In this document: positions 34,412-43,523 of the stretch, piece after piece
Layout: every line of letters begins with the position of its first letter
How positions within the stretch are numbered: position 1 is the first letter of the stretch
From: Microbulbifer donghaiensis
GTDB taxonomy: Bacteria; Pseudomonadota; Gammaproteobacteria; Pseudomonadales; Cellvibrionaceae
DNA: 64,000 bases
Assembly: GCF_900129095.1 (NCBI RefSeq)
Contig: NZ_FQVA01000002.1
Location: 248,001-312,000, forward strand
Reading direction: 5' to 3'
Notes under the pieces: generated by a model
What the model was told of the DNA's origin: nothing
The model's input: the letters and a program-made list of their open reading frames with translations, nothing else
The model's database searches: none
Made by a program: the position numbers and the translations under genes

Positions 34412-37081
34412 TTAAACCAGGCGCGGATTAACTTTTTCCGCGTCGACATTTAGTTTCTTAATGGCGTCCGCTACCTCGCTGGCGTCGATCACGCCCTGCT
34501 TGGCCAGGCCGGTCAGCGCGGCGATGGTCACATAGTTGCGGTCCACCTCGAAGAAGCGGCGCAGCTGTTCGCGGCTGTCACTGCGGCCGAAGCCGTCGGT
34601 ACCCAGTGCGATCATGTCGCCGTCGATAAACTCGCGCAGCGGCTCGACATAGGCGCGGATGTAGTCGGTAGAGATGATCACCGGCGTTTCGTTGCCGGCA
34701 AACTGCTCGCTGATCCACGCCTGGCGCGGCGCTTCAGTCGGGTGCAGCATGTTCCAGCGCGCCGCGTCCTGGCCTTCGCGGGCCGCTTCGGTGGCGGAGG
34801 TCAGGTTCCACACGTCGGAGGTCACGCCGAACTGGTCGGCGAGGATATCCGCTGCCGCCAGTACTTCGCGCAGGATGGAACCGGCACCCACCAGCTGCAC
34901 GTGCTTCTTCGCCGCCTTGCCCTTGCCGGGCTTGCGGGAGTTGCCTTCCAGCTTGTAGATACCGCGGATGATGCCTTCCTCGACACCCTGCGGCATTTCC
35001 GGCTGCAGGTAGTTTTCGTTCTCGATGGTGACGTAGTAGAAGAGGTTTTTCTGCTCTTCGTACATCTCCTTCAGGCCGTGATGCATGATCACTGCCAGGT
35101 CGTAACCGTAGGCCGGGTCATAGCTCTTGCAGTTGGGGATGGTGGCAGACAGCACGTGGCTGTGGCCATCCTGGTGCTGCAGGCCCTCACCGTTCAGCGT
35201 CGTGCGGCCGGCGGTGGCGCCGACCAGGAAGCCGCGCGCCTGCATGTCGCCCGCCGCCCAGGCCAGGTCGCCGATGCGCTGGAAACCGAACATCGAGTAG
35301 TAGATGTAGAAAGGCACCATCGGTACGCCGTGGTTGCTGTAGGCAGTGGCGAGCGCCATCCACGCGGACATGGCGCCGGCCTCGTTGATGCCCTCTTCCA
35401 GCACCTGGCCTTTCTTGTCTTCCTTGTAATACATGATCTGGCCGTGATCGACCGGAGTGTATTTCTGCCCCTGGGAGGAGTAGATACCCAGCTGGCGGAA
35501 CAGCCCTTCCATACCGAAGGTACGGGCTTCGTCGGGCACGATGGGCGCGACGTTCTTGCCCATCTTCTTGTCTTTCACCAGCACCGACAGCGCGCGTACG
35601 AACGCCATGGTGGTGGAGATCTCGCGGTCGCCGGAGCCCTTGGTCAGCGCACTGAAGGCGTCCAGTTCCGGAATTTCCAGCTTCGCCACCTCGGTACTGC
35701 GGGACGGTACCGGTCCACCCAGCGCCTTGCGGCGCTCGGCCATGTATTTCATTTCCGGGCTGTCCGGCGCCGGGCGGTAATAGGGAACTTCCTCGATTTC
35801 CTTGTCGGTAATCGGGATCGCGAAGCGATCGCGGAAGCGCTTCAGCGCCTCGGTGTCCATCTTCTTGACGTTGTGGGTATCCATCGCCGCTTCACCGGCG
35901 GCACCGAGGCCGTAACCTTTTACGGTCTGCGCCAGGATCACTGTGGGCTTGCCCTTGCTCGCCATGGCTTCGGCGTAGGCCGCGTAGACCTTGTACGGGT
36001 CGTGACCACCGCGGTTCAGCTTCATGATCTCGTCGTCGGACATGTCCTTGACCATCTCAAGCAGTTCCGGGTACTTGCCGAAGAAATGCTCGCGGGTGTA
36101 GGCGCCGCCGTTGGCCTTGAAGTTCTGCATCTCGCCATCGACCACTTCGTCCATGACTTTCTGCAGCAGCCCCTTGTCGTCTTTTTCCAGCAGCGGATCC
36201 CACAGGCGACCCCACAGGACCTTGATCACGTTCCAGCCGGCGCCGCGGAAGACGCCTTCCAGTTCCTGCACGATCTTGCCGTTGCCGCGCACCGGGCCGT
36301 CCAGGCGCTGCAGGTTACAGTTGACCACGAACACCAGGTTCTCCAGGTTCTCGCGGCCGGCCATGGAAATGGCGCCCAGGGTTTCCGGCTCGTCACATTC
36401 ACCGTCACCGAGGAATGCCCACACCTTGCGGTCGCCGCGCGGCGACAGGTCGCGTGCGGACAGGTAGCGCATGATGTGCGCCTGATAGATCGCCTGGATC
36501 GGGCCCAGCCCCATGGATACGGTGGGGAACTGCCAGTAGTCCGGCATCAGCCAGGGGTGCGGGTAGGAGGACAGGCCGGTACCGTTTACTTCACGGCGGA
36601 AGTTGTCCAGCTTGTCTTCATCAAAGCGGCCTTCCAGATAGGAGCGGGCGTAGATGCCCGGCGCGCTGTGGCCCTGGAAGAAGATCAGGTCGCCACGCTC
36701 TTCACCCTCGTTACCGCGGAAGAAGTAATTGAAGGCAACGTCGTACAGGGTGGCCGCGGAGGAGAAACTCGCGATGTGGCCGCCGAGGCTGTCACTGTTG
36801 GAGTTGGCGCGCACCACCATCGCCAGCGCGTTCCAGCGGATCAGGGAGCGAATACGGCGCTCCATGAACAGGTCGCCCGGCATACGCTTTTCCGCCTGGG
36901 TTGGGATGGTATTGCGGTACGGGGTAGTGATGGCCGCCGGCAGCTCCACGCCAATATTGGTGGCGCGATCAGACAGCTGCTTCAGCAGGAACGCAGCGCG
37001 CTCTTTGCCGCTGTGGCGGATGACCGCCTGCAGCGCGTCCAGCCATTCCTGCGTTTCCTGAATGTCAGTTTCTTCGTGCAT
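34412..37081 (-). CDS. aceE: Pyruvate dehydrogenase E1 component, homodimeric type
   Basis: An 889-residue thiamine diphosphate enzyme that decarboxylates pyruvate and acetylates E2. The TPP-binding motif GDGECDEPE...NLVFVVNCN is present, together with NPIPTQ-like N-terminal and C-terminal YIRAYVEPLREFIDGDMIALGTDGFGRSDSRE segments typical of the E. coli-type E1. The start is the ATG at 37079-37081 with GAGGAG 9 bases upstream; a TTG one codon earlier is less likely. Length fits the family (E. coli 887). It leads the aceEF operon; no lpd gene follows, so E3 must be encoded elsewhere. A palindromic operator candidate lies in its promoter region. Confidence 0.97.
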   Translation of the reverse strand: MHEETDIQETQEWLDALQAVIRHSGKERAAFLLKQLSDRATNIGVELPAAITTPYRNTIPTQAEKRMPGDLFMERRIRSLIRWNALAMVVRANSNSDSLGGHIASFSSAATLYDVAFNYFFRGNEGEERGDLIFFQGHSAPGIYARSYLEGRFDEDKLDNFRREVNGTGLSSYPHPWLMPDYWQFPTVSMGLGPIQAIYQAHIMRYLSARDLSPRGDRKVWAFLGDGECDEPETLGAISMAGRENLENLVFVVNCNLQRLDGPVRGNGKIVQELEGVFRGAGWNVIKVLWGRLWDPLLEKDDKGLLQKVMDEVVDGEMQNFKANGGAYTREHFFGKYPELLEMVKDMSDDEIMKLNRGGHDPYKVYAAYAEAMASKGKPTVILAQTVKGYGLGAAGEAAMDTHNVKKMDTEALKRFRDRFAIPITDKEIEEVPYYRPAPDSPEMKYMAERRKALGGPVPSRSTEVAKLEIPELDAFSALTKGSGDREISTTMAFVRALSVLVKDKKMGKNVAPIVPDEARTFGMEGLFRQLGIYSSQGQKYTPVDHGQIMYYKEDKKGQVLEEGINEAGAMSAWMALATAYSNHGVPMVPFYIYYSMFGFQRIGDLAWAAGDMQARGFLVGATAGRTTLNGEGLQHQDGHSHVLSATIPNCKSYDPAYGYDLAVIMHHGLKEMYEEQKNLFYYVTIENENYLQPEMPQGVEEGIIRGIYKLEGNSRKPGKGKAAKKHVQLVGAGSILREVLAAADILADQFGVTSDVWNLTSATEAAREGQDAARWNMLHPTEAPRQAWISEQFAGNETPVIISTDYIRAYVEPLREFIDGDMIALGTDGFGRSDSREQLRRFFEVDRNYVTIAALTGLAKQGVIDASEVADAIKKLNVDAEKVNPRLV

Positions 37082-37579
37082 CAAACAATGCTCCTCGGCG
37101 AATTGTGCGACGTCGAGTCGGTGTCTTGTTTCAGAGTAAATTTCGGAAACCGGGCAAAGTACAGAGCAGGCAGAAAATTGCTTCCTTTTTTCGGCTGTTC
37201 CGCCAATTCACCACCATCGTTGGCGGAAATGCAAAGTGGCGGGAACCGGTGAACAGGTACATGGCCTCACTCATCGGTTTCTCTGCCCACTTCTGCGGCG
37301 GAGAGGGGAAACGGCGCCTGTCTAATGCCGCGATTCTTTATCTTTGACTGTGAATTCTAGACCGGGCGGGGAGCCGCAGCGGCGGCCGAATTATCATCCC
37401 GGGCTTATAAGCGGGAGCGATTGTAGTATTACTACAAAACTTTTTCCAGATAGGACGATTAGTAACAATTAAAACCAAATCGCAAAACAAATATTTGCCA
37501 TTCTGGCGTAAGCACGGAAGATATTGCGGGGGAAGGCGGAAATCCAACTACAAAATCCGGTCCCGAATTGATGGTTTGG
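37082..37579. other. Promoter region upstream of aceE, 3' flank of the sortase gene
   Basis: About 500 bases without a supported gene. An 80-codon open frame on the plus strand (37105-37347) has no credible start site or composition. The region contains the palindrome at 37421-37437 and a long 5' leader for aceE (about 340 bases if the suggested promoter is used). Confidence 0.6.
37421..37437. promoter_or_regulatory. 17-bp perfect palindrome, candidate GntR-type (PdhR-like) operator of aceEF
   Basis: TTGTAGTATTACTACAA is a perfect dyad centred on 37429. Its core T-x-GT-x3-AC-x-A fits the general GntR-family operator pattern. Read on the minus strand it overlaps a plausible sigma-70 promoter (TGGAAA, 17 bases, TACAAT) facing aceE, so a bound regulator would block transcription. 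Pyruvate-responsive PdhR regulates aceEF in enterobacteria; no such regulator gene is in the window. Confidence 0.6.
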
Positions 37580-38167
37580 TCACAACTGTACCGACTCGCC
37601 GCCGGGCAGATATTCCGCGTAGACGACATAGCGCAGCGGCCCGCCCGGATCGATCGCATTGAACGGATAGCAGGTGACCAGCAACAGCCCGGGCTCGGCG
37701 AAGATCGGCAGCTGCTCGCGCTCGCTGTCCACCACGCGCGTCGCAGTGACCCGGTAGCTGTGCCAGCGACCGCGATTGTCCTGCAGCTGTATCGGGCTGC
37801 CCGACTTGAGCCGGCCCAGCTCGCCGAAATGCGTATCGCGGTGCGCGGCGATCACCGTGGTGCGCGGTTCGGTGAGATTGCCGGGCTCGCCGGATCCCGC
37901 CAGCAGGCCCGGGCCGAATGCCAGTGCCTGGCCACTGGCACCGGCCAGCACTACCAGCGGATCCTGCGCATCGAGCTGCAACCGCGCCACCGGCCAGGTA
38001 TCGGCCCACGGCCACGGCCTGGCCGCCTGCCCCGTCAGCAGTTGCTCTTCCCAGGCATCCTCGATCAGCACCTGTGCCAGCTCCGCCTTGGCCAGCAGCC
38101 AGGCAGCGCCGCCCAGCTGCCACAGGCCCGCGAGCAGACAAACGGCGTATAGTAAGGCACGCAGCAT
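37580..38167 (-). CDS. Class GN (marine proteobacterial) sortase
   Basis: A 195-residue membrane-anchored transpeptidase with an N-terminal helix (about 5-25). The catalytic triad is visible: H109 in AAHRDTHFG, C166 in VTCYPFNA and R179 in GGPLRYVVY. In this subfamily (TIGR-defined marine sortases, as I recall) each sortase gene is adjacent to one substrate gene, as here. The ATG overlaps the stop codon of the substrate gene (TAATG). It would cleave the substrate's C-terminal signal in the inner membrane; the acceptor molecule is unknown in Gram-negative bacteria. Confidence 0.92.
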   Translation of the reverse strand: MLRALLYAVCLLAGLWQLGGAAWLLAKAELAQVLIEDAWEEQLLTGQAARPWPWADTWPVARLQLDAQDPLVVLAGASGQALAFGPGLLAGSGEPGNLTEPRTTVIAAHRDTHFGELGRLKSGSPIQLQDNRGRWHSYRVTATRVVDSEREQLPIFAEPGLLLVTCYPFNAIDPGGPLRYVVYAEYLPGGESVQL

Positions 38168-40524
38168 TAGCGAACCCTCACCCCGGCACCAACCGAGTCG
38201 CGCTCTATGGATCCGCGTACACAGCGCCCTGAAATGGTGGGCTGGGGCAGCAGCCTGCGCAGCAATTCCCGCAGGCGCCGCAGGGCGGCGCCCCTTGCCA
38301 GACGCCCCCGCCGCAATAGGCCGGCCATGGCGAGCAGGATGGCAGCGGCAAGCAGCTGTGCCTGCAGGCCGGCTGCGGTGCGCGGGTAGGTCTGGCGCTG
38401 CAACACCTGGCCGCGTGCTACCGCATTCGGCACCGGGCTTCTGGAGAGCCCCTCGCCCTGGGGGCGCACGACTGTTTGCTCCACCGCAACAAAGCTGGTG
38501 TAAGGACTCGCCAACTGGTGATTCAATGCCAGCTGCAGTATCTGTTCGCGCAGGGCCCTGCCCGCCTCATTGCTTTCACCCACCGACAGCTGCTGGTCGC
38601 GCAGCGCTTCTATTTTGCTTCGCGCCCAGACACTGCCGATACCCTTGCCAGTCTCGGCACCGCTGTGTTTGAGCGCCAGCTTCTGCACAAACTGCTGCCC
38701 GGCCAGGCGACCCCGCAGCTGCAGGTCGCCGCCCAGCTTGCCCCCATCGATTCTGGCCACCAGTTGCAGCGGCTCACCGCGATAGAGGTCCGGAATCCGC
38801 TTCGGGTAAGCATCGACAACCAGGCCGTGGGGCCAGCTCAACTGCAGGCCTGTGCTCAGTGGATTCTCCAACTTCGTGAACAGCGCCTGCATACGCTCCT
38901 GGACTTCGCCGAGGTCGCCGATAGTGACGGAGGTGCCGCGGCCGAACTGCGCCGCCTTGCGCATAAAGTGGCCGTTCGGCGCCGAACCAATGCCGACGGT
39001 AAACAGGCGCGTATTGTGCAGGGACTGCTGAATCAACTCGAACAGCGCGCGCTCATTGCCGACGGCGCCATCGGTGATAAACACCACCTGCCGCACCAGG
39101 CTGTCGTCGCCGGGCAGCTGCTGGCTCAGGGCCAGGCGCAGGGCCGGCGCCATTTCCGTGCCGCCGCGCGCCTGCAGCCCCTCGACCAGGGCGCGGGCGT
39201 GTCCGATATTGGCGCCAGTGGCCGCCACCGGGCGCGGAAACAACGCGCGGGTTTCACTATTGAATTCGATCACGTTGAAGCGGTCGCCGCCCTGAAGGCG
39301 CGACAACGCCAGCAGCAGACTCTCTTTGGCCTGGCGAATGGAATTGCCGCTCATGGAGCCGGAGGTATCGATTACATAGACCACTTCCCGCGGCAGGCGC
39401 CGCACCTGCGACGTAGCGTCCGGGGGCATTAACAAGACCTGCAGATAGGTACTCGCCTTTTGTTTCCCGCCTGCCGGACCGGCTGCGTCGGCAGGCGGCG
39501 CTGTGCGCTCGACAAACAGTGCCGCCCGCGGCTGTGCGGAAGGGCGCGGCCGCCAGTGCAGCGCAAAATCCCGGTCCATTACTGCCGGACCATTGCGCAA
39601 CTGGACAGCGTAGCGACCATCGTCTTTCTTGCTGAAATCGATATCGTGATAAGGACTGGTAATCTCGGCCAGCGGCAGCCCGCTTTCGAGGTCGACTTTG
39701 ATGGCAATTTTGTGGCTGCCGAGCTGCGTCAGTTCGGTGGCCGGCTGCATGACGGGTGTGATCTTATCGGCATCCGGCACCTGATCGGTGGGCAGCGCCC
39801 AGCCGCTGCTGTCGGCAGTCAGCTCCGCATTCACCACAGCGGAGCCCGGGATGTAGCGCGGCGTCAATGTTGTCGGCAACCGCAGGCTAAAGGCACCACC
39901 CTCATAGGCGACCGTTTGCAGGTAACGAATATAAACGCGCACCGTTTCTCCCGGCGCAATATTCGCCACCTTGTTGGTAAACAGGTTGGGGCGCTGCTGC
40001 TCCAGCAGTGCCGCGCGCTTGCCGGCGGCGCGGGCGGCGCGGTAAATCTTCGCCGCCTGCTCGCGCTCGCGCACTTTGCCGACAATGCGGCGATCGCCCA
40101 CCTCAATTTCCAGGCCGGCAACGGCGGCCTGCTCTGGCAGCGGCAGCACATACACCGCTTCCCGCCAGGCGTCACTGCGGTTGGTGAACTCCTGCTGCAG
40201 GCGGACTTCCGCCACTAGGCCGCGCACAGAGATCTGCGCGTGACTGCCGAGGTGAACCGCCGGAACATAGCTGCCCTGCTGCGCGCCGCTGAACAGCAGG
40301 TCGCCGGCCTTCACATCGTTCAGCGTGACGGTTTCCGGCTGGGCCTGTGCCAGCGGCTCTGCCCGTGCGCCGACGGCGGCAACAAGCACCGCCAGCGCGG
40401 TTACCAGAAACAGCAGCCAGCGGCCGCGCTTACTGCTGCGGTAGCGGCGCCGATAATACTCTTCTGTCGGCAGCACCAGCAGCTCGCGCGGTATACGCTG
40501 GCCGGAAAAAATCGCCCTGCTCAC
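38167..40524 (-). CDS. Marine sortase target protein with VIT and VWA domains
   Basis: A 785-residue exported protein: an N-terminal basic segment and hydrophobic helix (about 36-54), a VIT domain (about 80-205), and a von Willebrand A domain with MIDAS motif DTSGSMSG (near residue 387). The C-terminus has a sorting-like region: YPRTA, a hydrophobic helix (AQLLAAAILLAMAGLL) and an Arg cluster. A further 40 residues follow the Arg cluster, which is longer than expected. The start is GTG 40524 with GGAGAG upstream rather than the TTG 12 codons earlier. It is the presumed substrate of the adjacent sortase; its role, possibly adhesion, is unproven. Confidence 0.9.
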   Translation of the reverse strand: MSRAIFSGQRIPRELLVLPTEEYYRRRYRSSKRGRWLLFLVTALAVLVAAVGARAEPLAQAQPETVTLNDVKAGDLLFSGAQQGSYVPAVHLGSHAQISVRGLVAEVRLQQEFTNRSDAWREAVYVLPLPEQAAVAGLEIEVGDRRIVGKVREREQAAKIYRAARAAGKRAALLEQQRPNLFTNKVANIAPGETVRVYIRYLQTVAYEGGAFSLRLPTTLTPRYIPGSAVVNAELTADSSGWALPTDQVPDADKITPVMQPATELTQLGSHKIAIKVDLESGLPLAEITSPYHDIDFSKKDDGRYAVQLRNGPAVMDRDFALHWRPRPSAQPRAALFVERTAPPADAAGPAGGKQKASTYLQVLLMPPDATSQVRRLPREVVYVIDTSGSMSGNSIRQAKESLLLALSRLQGGDRFNVIEFNSETRALFPRPVAATGANIGHARALVEGLQARGGTEMAPALRLALSQQLPGDDSLVRQVVFITDGAVGNERALFELIQQSLHNTRLFTVGIGSAPNGHFMRKAAQFGRGTSVTIGDLGEVQERMQALFTKLENPLSTGLQLSWPHGLVVDAYPKRIPDLYRGEPLQLVARIDGGKLGGDLQLRGRLAGQQFVQKLALKHSGAETGKGIGSVWARSKIEALRDQQLSVGESNEAGRALREQILQLALNHQLASPYTSFVAVEQTVVRPQGEGLSRSPVPNAVARGQVLQRQTYPRTAAGLQAQLLAAAILLAMAGLLRRGRLARGAALRRLRELLRRLLPQPTISGRCVRGSIERDSVGAGVRVR

Positions 40525-40655
40525 AAGTGTCTCTCCAGTTTTGATTTGCACTGGTGACAATTAAAAGAAGGCAAACGGGCAAAAGCGGGAATGGATCAGG
40601 GCGGAATTGGGGGGGAATTGTGGCGAATTATGGCAATGGCGCAGCGTGCTGAAAC

Positions 40656-40685
40656 AAAAAAACCGGCGCTAGCGCCGGTTTTTTT
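40656..40685. terminator. Bidirectional intrinsic terminator downstream of purC
   Basis: AACCGGCGCTAGCGCCGGTT (40661-40680) is a perfect 20-base palindrome flanked by A-run (from 40656) and T-run (to 40685). It lies 28 bases beyond the purC stop and upstream of the sortase-target gene, so it separates the two minus-strand units. Confidence 0.9.
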
Positions 40686-40713
40686 GTCTGCCAGGCGTTG
40701 GTCGCCCAGGCCC

Positions 40714-41817
40714 CTAATCGACCAAACCATAATCCTTGCGCAGGACCTCGATCAGTTCCGCCTTAGGATCGTCGGAAATTTCCAGCTTCTTGCCAGTGAT
40801 CTTCTCGGCGATACCAATGTAAGTCGCGGATAAATCCATCAACAGGGATTCCGGTAGTTCGTTGCCGCGAGCCAGGGCCTGGCGCTCCGGCATGCGATCC
40901 TTGTTCAGCAGGATATCCGGATCCGGGAAGTGGTTCAGCAGTGCCTGGCGGAATCCTTCTTTGGAGTTTTCCACCACCTTGCCGTTGCGGTACTCCGCAC
41001 CGTCCCAGATACGCGAGGAATCCGGCGTGCCCACTTCGTCCATATAGATCAGCTTTTCTTCACCGTGAGCATCGGTGACATAGCCGAACTCGAACTTGGT
41101 GTCGACGAAGATCTGGTCCAGTTTCTCCAGCTCTGCAGAGATTACCTCGAAGCCTTCCTTCAGCAGCTTTTCGTACAGGTCGATATCGTCCTGCGAGCGG
41201 AAGTTGAACGCCTCGAAATTGTCTTCAATATTGGCGCGGGTGATGTTCACATCGTCCGCTTCCGGCACTCCGGGAATACCTTTCAGGATGCCCTTGGTGG
41301 ACGGGGTGATCAGCAGCTCAGGCAGCTTCTGGTCTTTCTGCAGGCCATCGGGAATTTCGATGCCACAGAACTCGCGCTCGCCCTTCTGATAAGAGCGCCA
41401 CATGGAGCCGGTGATGTACTGGCGCGCAACCGCCTCGATCATGACCGGTCGCGCCTTCTGCACGATCCACACCAGCGGATGCGGGATATCGAGGATATGG
41501 CTGTCGGCCAACCCCTGCTCCCTGAACAGCTTGAACCAGTGATTGGAGATAGCATTCAGCGCTGCGCCCTTGCCGGGCACCCCGTGCATGCCGCCCTCGC
41601 CGGTCCAGATGCAGTCAAAGGCGGAGATGCGATCGGAGATCACCATTACCGCCAGCGGGGCGTCCGGGGCGACCGGATAACCCTTCTCTTCGATCAGGCG
41701 GCGGCTATCGGCTTCGGTCAGCCAGTAAACCGAGCGGACCTTACCGCTGTGAACGGGCTTGTCGGTGCGGATCGGCAGATCGTCGTTGACCGCCAGTACT
41801 TTACCAGCCAGGCTCAT
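40714..41817 (-). CDS. purC: Phosphoribosylaminoimidazole-succinocarboxamide synthase (long form)
   Basis: A 367-residue purine biosynthesis enzyme that joins aspartate to CAIR using ATP. It contains the SAICAR synthetase signatures [21 protein letters not shown] and the downstream [14 protein letters not shown] and LLITPSTKG blocks. It belongs to the long form of about 365 residues found in vibrios and alteromonads rather than the 237-residue E. coli type. A strong terminator follows, and a PerM-family gene is about 85 bases upstream on the same strand. Confidence 0.93.
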   Translation of the reverse strand: MSLAGKVLAVNDDLPIRTDKPVHSGKVRSVYWLTEADSRRLIEEKGYPVAPDAPLAVMVISDRISAFDCIWTGEGGMHGVPGKGAALNAISNHWFKLFREQGLADSHILDIPHPLVWIVQKARPVMIEAVARQYITGSMWRSYQKGEREFCGIEIPDGLQKDQKLPELLITPSTKGILKGIPGVPEADDVNITRANIEDNFEAFNFRSQDDIDLYEKLLKEGFEVISAELEKLDQIFVDTKFEFGYVTDAHGEEKLIYMDEVGTPDSSRIWDGAEYRNGKVVENSKEGFRQALLNHFPDPDILLNKDRMPERQALARGNELPESLLMDLSATYIGIAEKITGKKLEISDDPKAELIEVLRKDYGLVD

Positions 41818-41902
41818 GGGTCATTCCTATTTGGGATGGGCTAAAAAGAAAGCGCGGGATTTTAGCAAAAGCCCCGGAAGCCAGACAGGGGGACAGCGCC
41901 GA

Positions 41903-43000
41903 TTACTCGGCACCGCCCTCCGCAACTTCCTTGGCCTGCCACTCGGCCTGGTGCTCACTCGTCGGCCAGGCATTCATTATCGCCTTCAGCAGGGTCGCCA
42001 GCGGAATCGCAAAGAAAACGCCCCAGAAACCCCAGATGCCACCGAAGAAGAGCACCGCCAGAATTATCGCCACCGGGTGGAGATTGACCGCCTCGGAAAA
42101 CAGCAGCGGCACCAGCACATTGCCGTCCAGCAGCTGGATAATGCCGTAGGCGATCATCAGGTAGAAGAACTCACTGCTCCAGCCCCACTGGAACAGGCCG
42201 ATCGCCGCCACCGGGATAGTGACGACTGCTGCACCGATATAGGGGATCAGCACACTGAGACCCACCGCGACCGCCAGCAGCAACGCGTAGTTGACCCCCA
42301 ACAGCAGGAAAGCCGCGTAGCTGACCGCCGCCACTATGCCGATTTCGATGACCTTGCCGCGCACATAGTTGGCGACCTGGTCATTCATTTCATGCCATAT
42401 CTGGCGCATCATCGGCCGCTGCCGGGGGAGAAAGGCGGAGCACCAGTTAATCAGCTTGTCGGAGTCTTTCAGGAAGAAAAAGACCAGGATCGGTACAACC
42501 ACGGCGTAGATCAGCAGACCCGCCAGAATCGGCAGATTGGCGAGGGAAAAGGTCAGCAGAGTCTGGGTCACGGAACCCAGCTCACTGCCGAGTGTATTGA
42601 AGATATCGTCAATCTGCTGCGCGGTAATCAGGCGCGGATAGCGCTCGGGTAGTAACAACAGCAGCTGCTGCCCCTGGTCGATCATATTCGGCAGCTCGGC
42701 GAACAACCGTACCAGCTGGCGCCAGATGATCGGCAGTACAACCAGGAACAAGGCGACGATGATTCCCACCAGCACCAGACAGGCCAGGCTGACCGCGAGC
42801 CAGTGGGGCACCTTCCAGCTTTTCAGTCGTTGCACCATGCCCTGCATCAGGAAGGCGATGATCAGCGCCGCCAGTACCGGCGTCAGCACCGGCCCCAATG
42901 TGGCCAGCACCACCAGCGCCGCCAGCAACAGCAGTACCAGCAACACCACCTCTTCCTGGCTGAAATAGCGGTTGATCCAACCTTTGACGATGTCGAGCAT
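41903..43000 (-). CDS. perM: AI-2E/PerM-family transporter
   Basis: A 365-residue inner-membrane protein of the AI-2 exporter (PerM/YdiK/TqsA) family. It has paired N-terminal helices (about 18-55), a long amphipathic region (about 95-160), and a C-terminal bundle with the conserved segment LAVAVGLSVLIPYIGAAVVT and LDGNVLVPLLFSEAVNLHPV. Functions in the family vary (autoinducer-2 export, permease, Na+/H+ exchange), so the substrate is open. AGGA lies 5 bases before the ATG. It is 16 bases downstream of the TusA-like gene and may be co-transcribed with it. Confidence 0.88.
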   Translation of the reverse strand: MLDIVKGWINRYFSQEEVVLLVLLLLAALVVLATLGPVLTPVLAALIIAFLMQGMVQRLKSWKVPHWLAVSLACLVLVGIIVALFLVVLPIIWRQLVRLFAELPNMIDQGQQLLLLLPERYPRLITAQQIDDIFNTLGSELGSVTQTLLTFSLANLPILAGLLIYAVVVPILVFFFLKDSDKLINWCSAFLPRQRPMMRQIWHEMNDQVANYVRGKVIEIGIVAAVSYAAFLLLGVNYALLLAVAVGLSVLIPYIGAAVVTIPVAAIGLFQWGWSSEFFYLMIAYGIIQLLDGNVLVPLLFSEAVNLHPVAIILAVLFFGGIWGFWGVFFAIPLATLLKAIMNAWPTSEHQAEWQAKEVAEGGAE

Positions 43001-43016
43001 GAATTCCTAATTCTCG

Positions 43017-43292
43017 TTATTTGCCGGCACGCAGCCAGTAGTAAAAACAGTCTTCGGAGCGCTCGGCGCGCAGTAGCGACCTGCCGCTCAGTTCGGCGAA
43101 ACTGTGGAAGTCGCGCCAGGAGCCTTCATCGCTAGCCAGCACCAGCAACAGCGTGCCCGCGGGATGCTCGCGCATGGCGCGGCGCATTGCCAGCAGCGGC
43201 TGTGGGCAGGGCAGTCCGCGCGCGTCCACCGTCACGGCGCCATCCCAGTCCGCGCCCCCATTGAGGTCGCTTTCGACGACGGATACTGTCAT
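43017..43292 (-). CDS. TusA-family sulfur carrier-like protein
   Basis: A 91-residue cytoplasmic protein with the TusA/SirA/YeeD signature DARGLPCPQPLLAMRRAM, where the cysteine in CPxP is the sulfur-carrying residue. The remainder (GTLLLVLASDEGSWRDFHSFAELSGRSLL) matches the two-layer alpha/beta fold. ATG 43292 is chosen because it has AAGGAG upstream; the frame extends further but the family starts here. Which sulfur relay it serves (tRNA thiolation or other) cannot be told. It is adjacent to the perM gene. Confidence 0.85.
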   Translation of the reverse strand: MTVSVVESDLNGGADWDGAVTVDARGLPCPQPLLAMRRAMREHPAGTLLLVLASDEGSWRDFHSFAELSGRSLLRAERSEDCFYYWLRAGK

Positions 43293-43405
43293 TTGCTCCT
43301 TGGTCACAATTGCTGTTTGCGGCGGATTATAGCGCGGATACTGCGCCAGATTCCGTGCAACCACAATGGCTGTGACGAACCGACGCAATAAGGCCGTGCG
43401 GTCAC

Positions 43406-43425
43406 GGTTCACGAATTCGCGAACC
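43406..43425. promoter_or_regulatory. Near-perfect palindrome between the TusA-like and bepA genes
   Basis: GGTTCACGAATTCGCGAACC is a 20-base dyad with one mismatched pair, centred on the EcoRI-like GAATTC core. It is in the 231-base divergent promoter region. An operator role is only suggested by position and symmetry. Confidence 0.3.
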
Positions 43426-43523
43426 TTCTCTCGCCCCACTGGTCAAATCCTCGACAGCCCGACAAGCTAGGGTATAGAGTTGGGCTATAGATCTCACCGA
43501 GGCAGACCGAGCAGTACTGAAAG

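Noticed and set aside
34383..34412. Possible missing lpd gene after aceF, suggesting a truncated operon
   Set aside because: A strong bidirectional terminator follows aceF directly, so the aceEF operon ends normally; E3 is often encoded elsewhere.
34742..37252. 836-codon plus-strand frame opposite aceE
   Set aside because: Shadow frame of aceE, which has complete E1 motifs on the minus strand; the composition (very rich in His, Gln, Val) is typical of antisense reading of GC-rich genes.
37105..37347. 80-codon plus-strand frame upstream of aceE
   Set aside because: No ribosome site, no recognisable protein, and it covers the aceE leader on the opposite strand.
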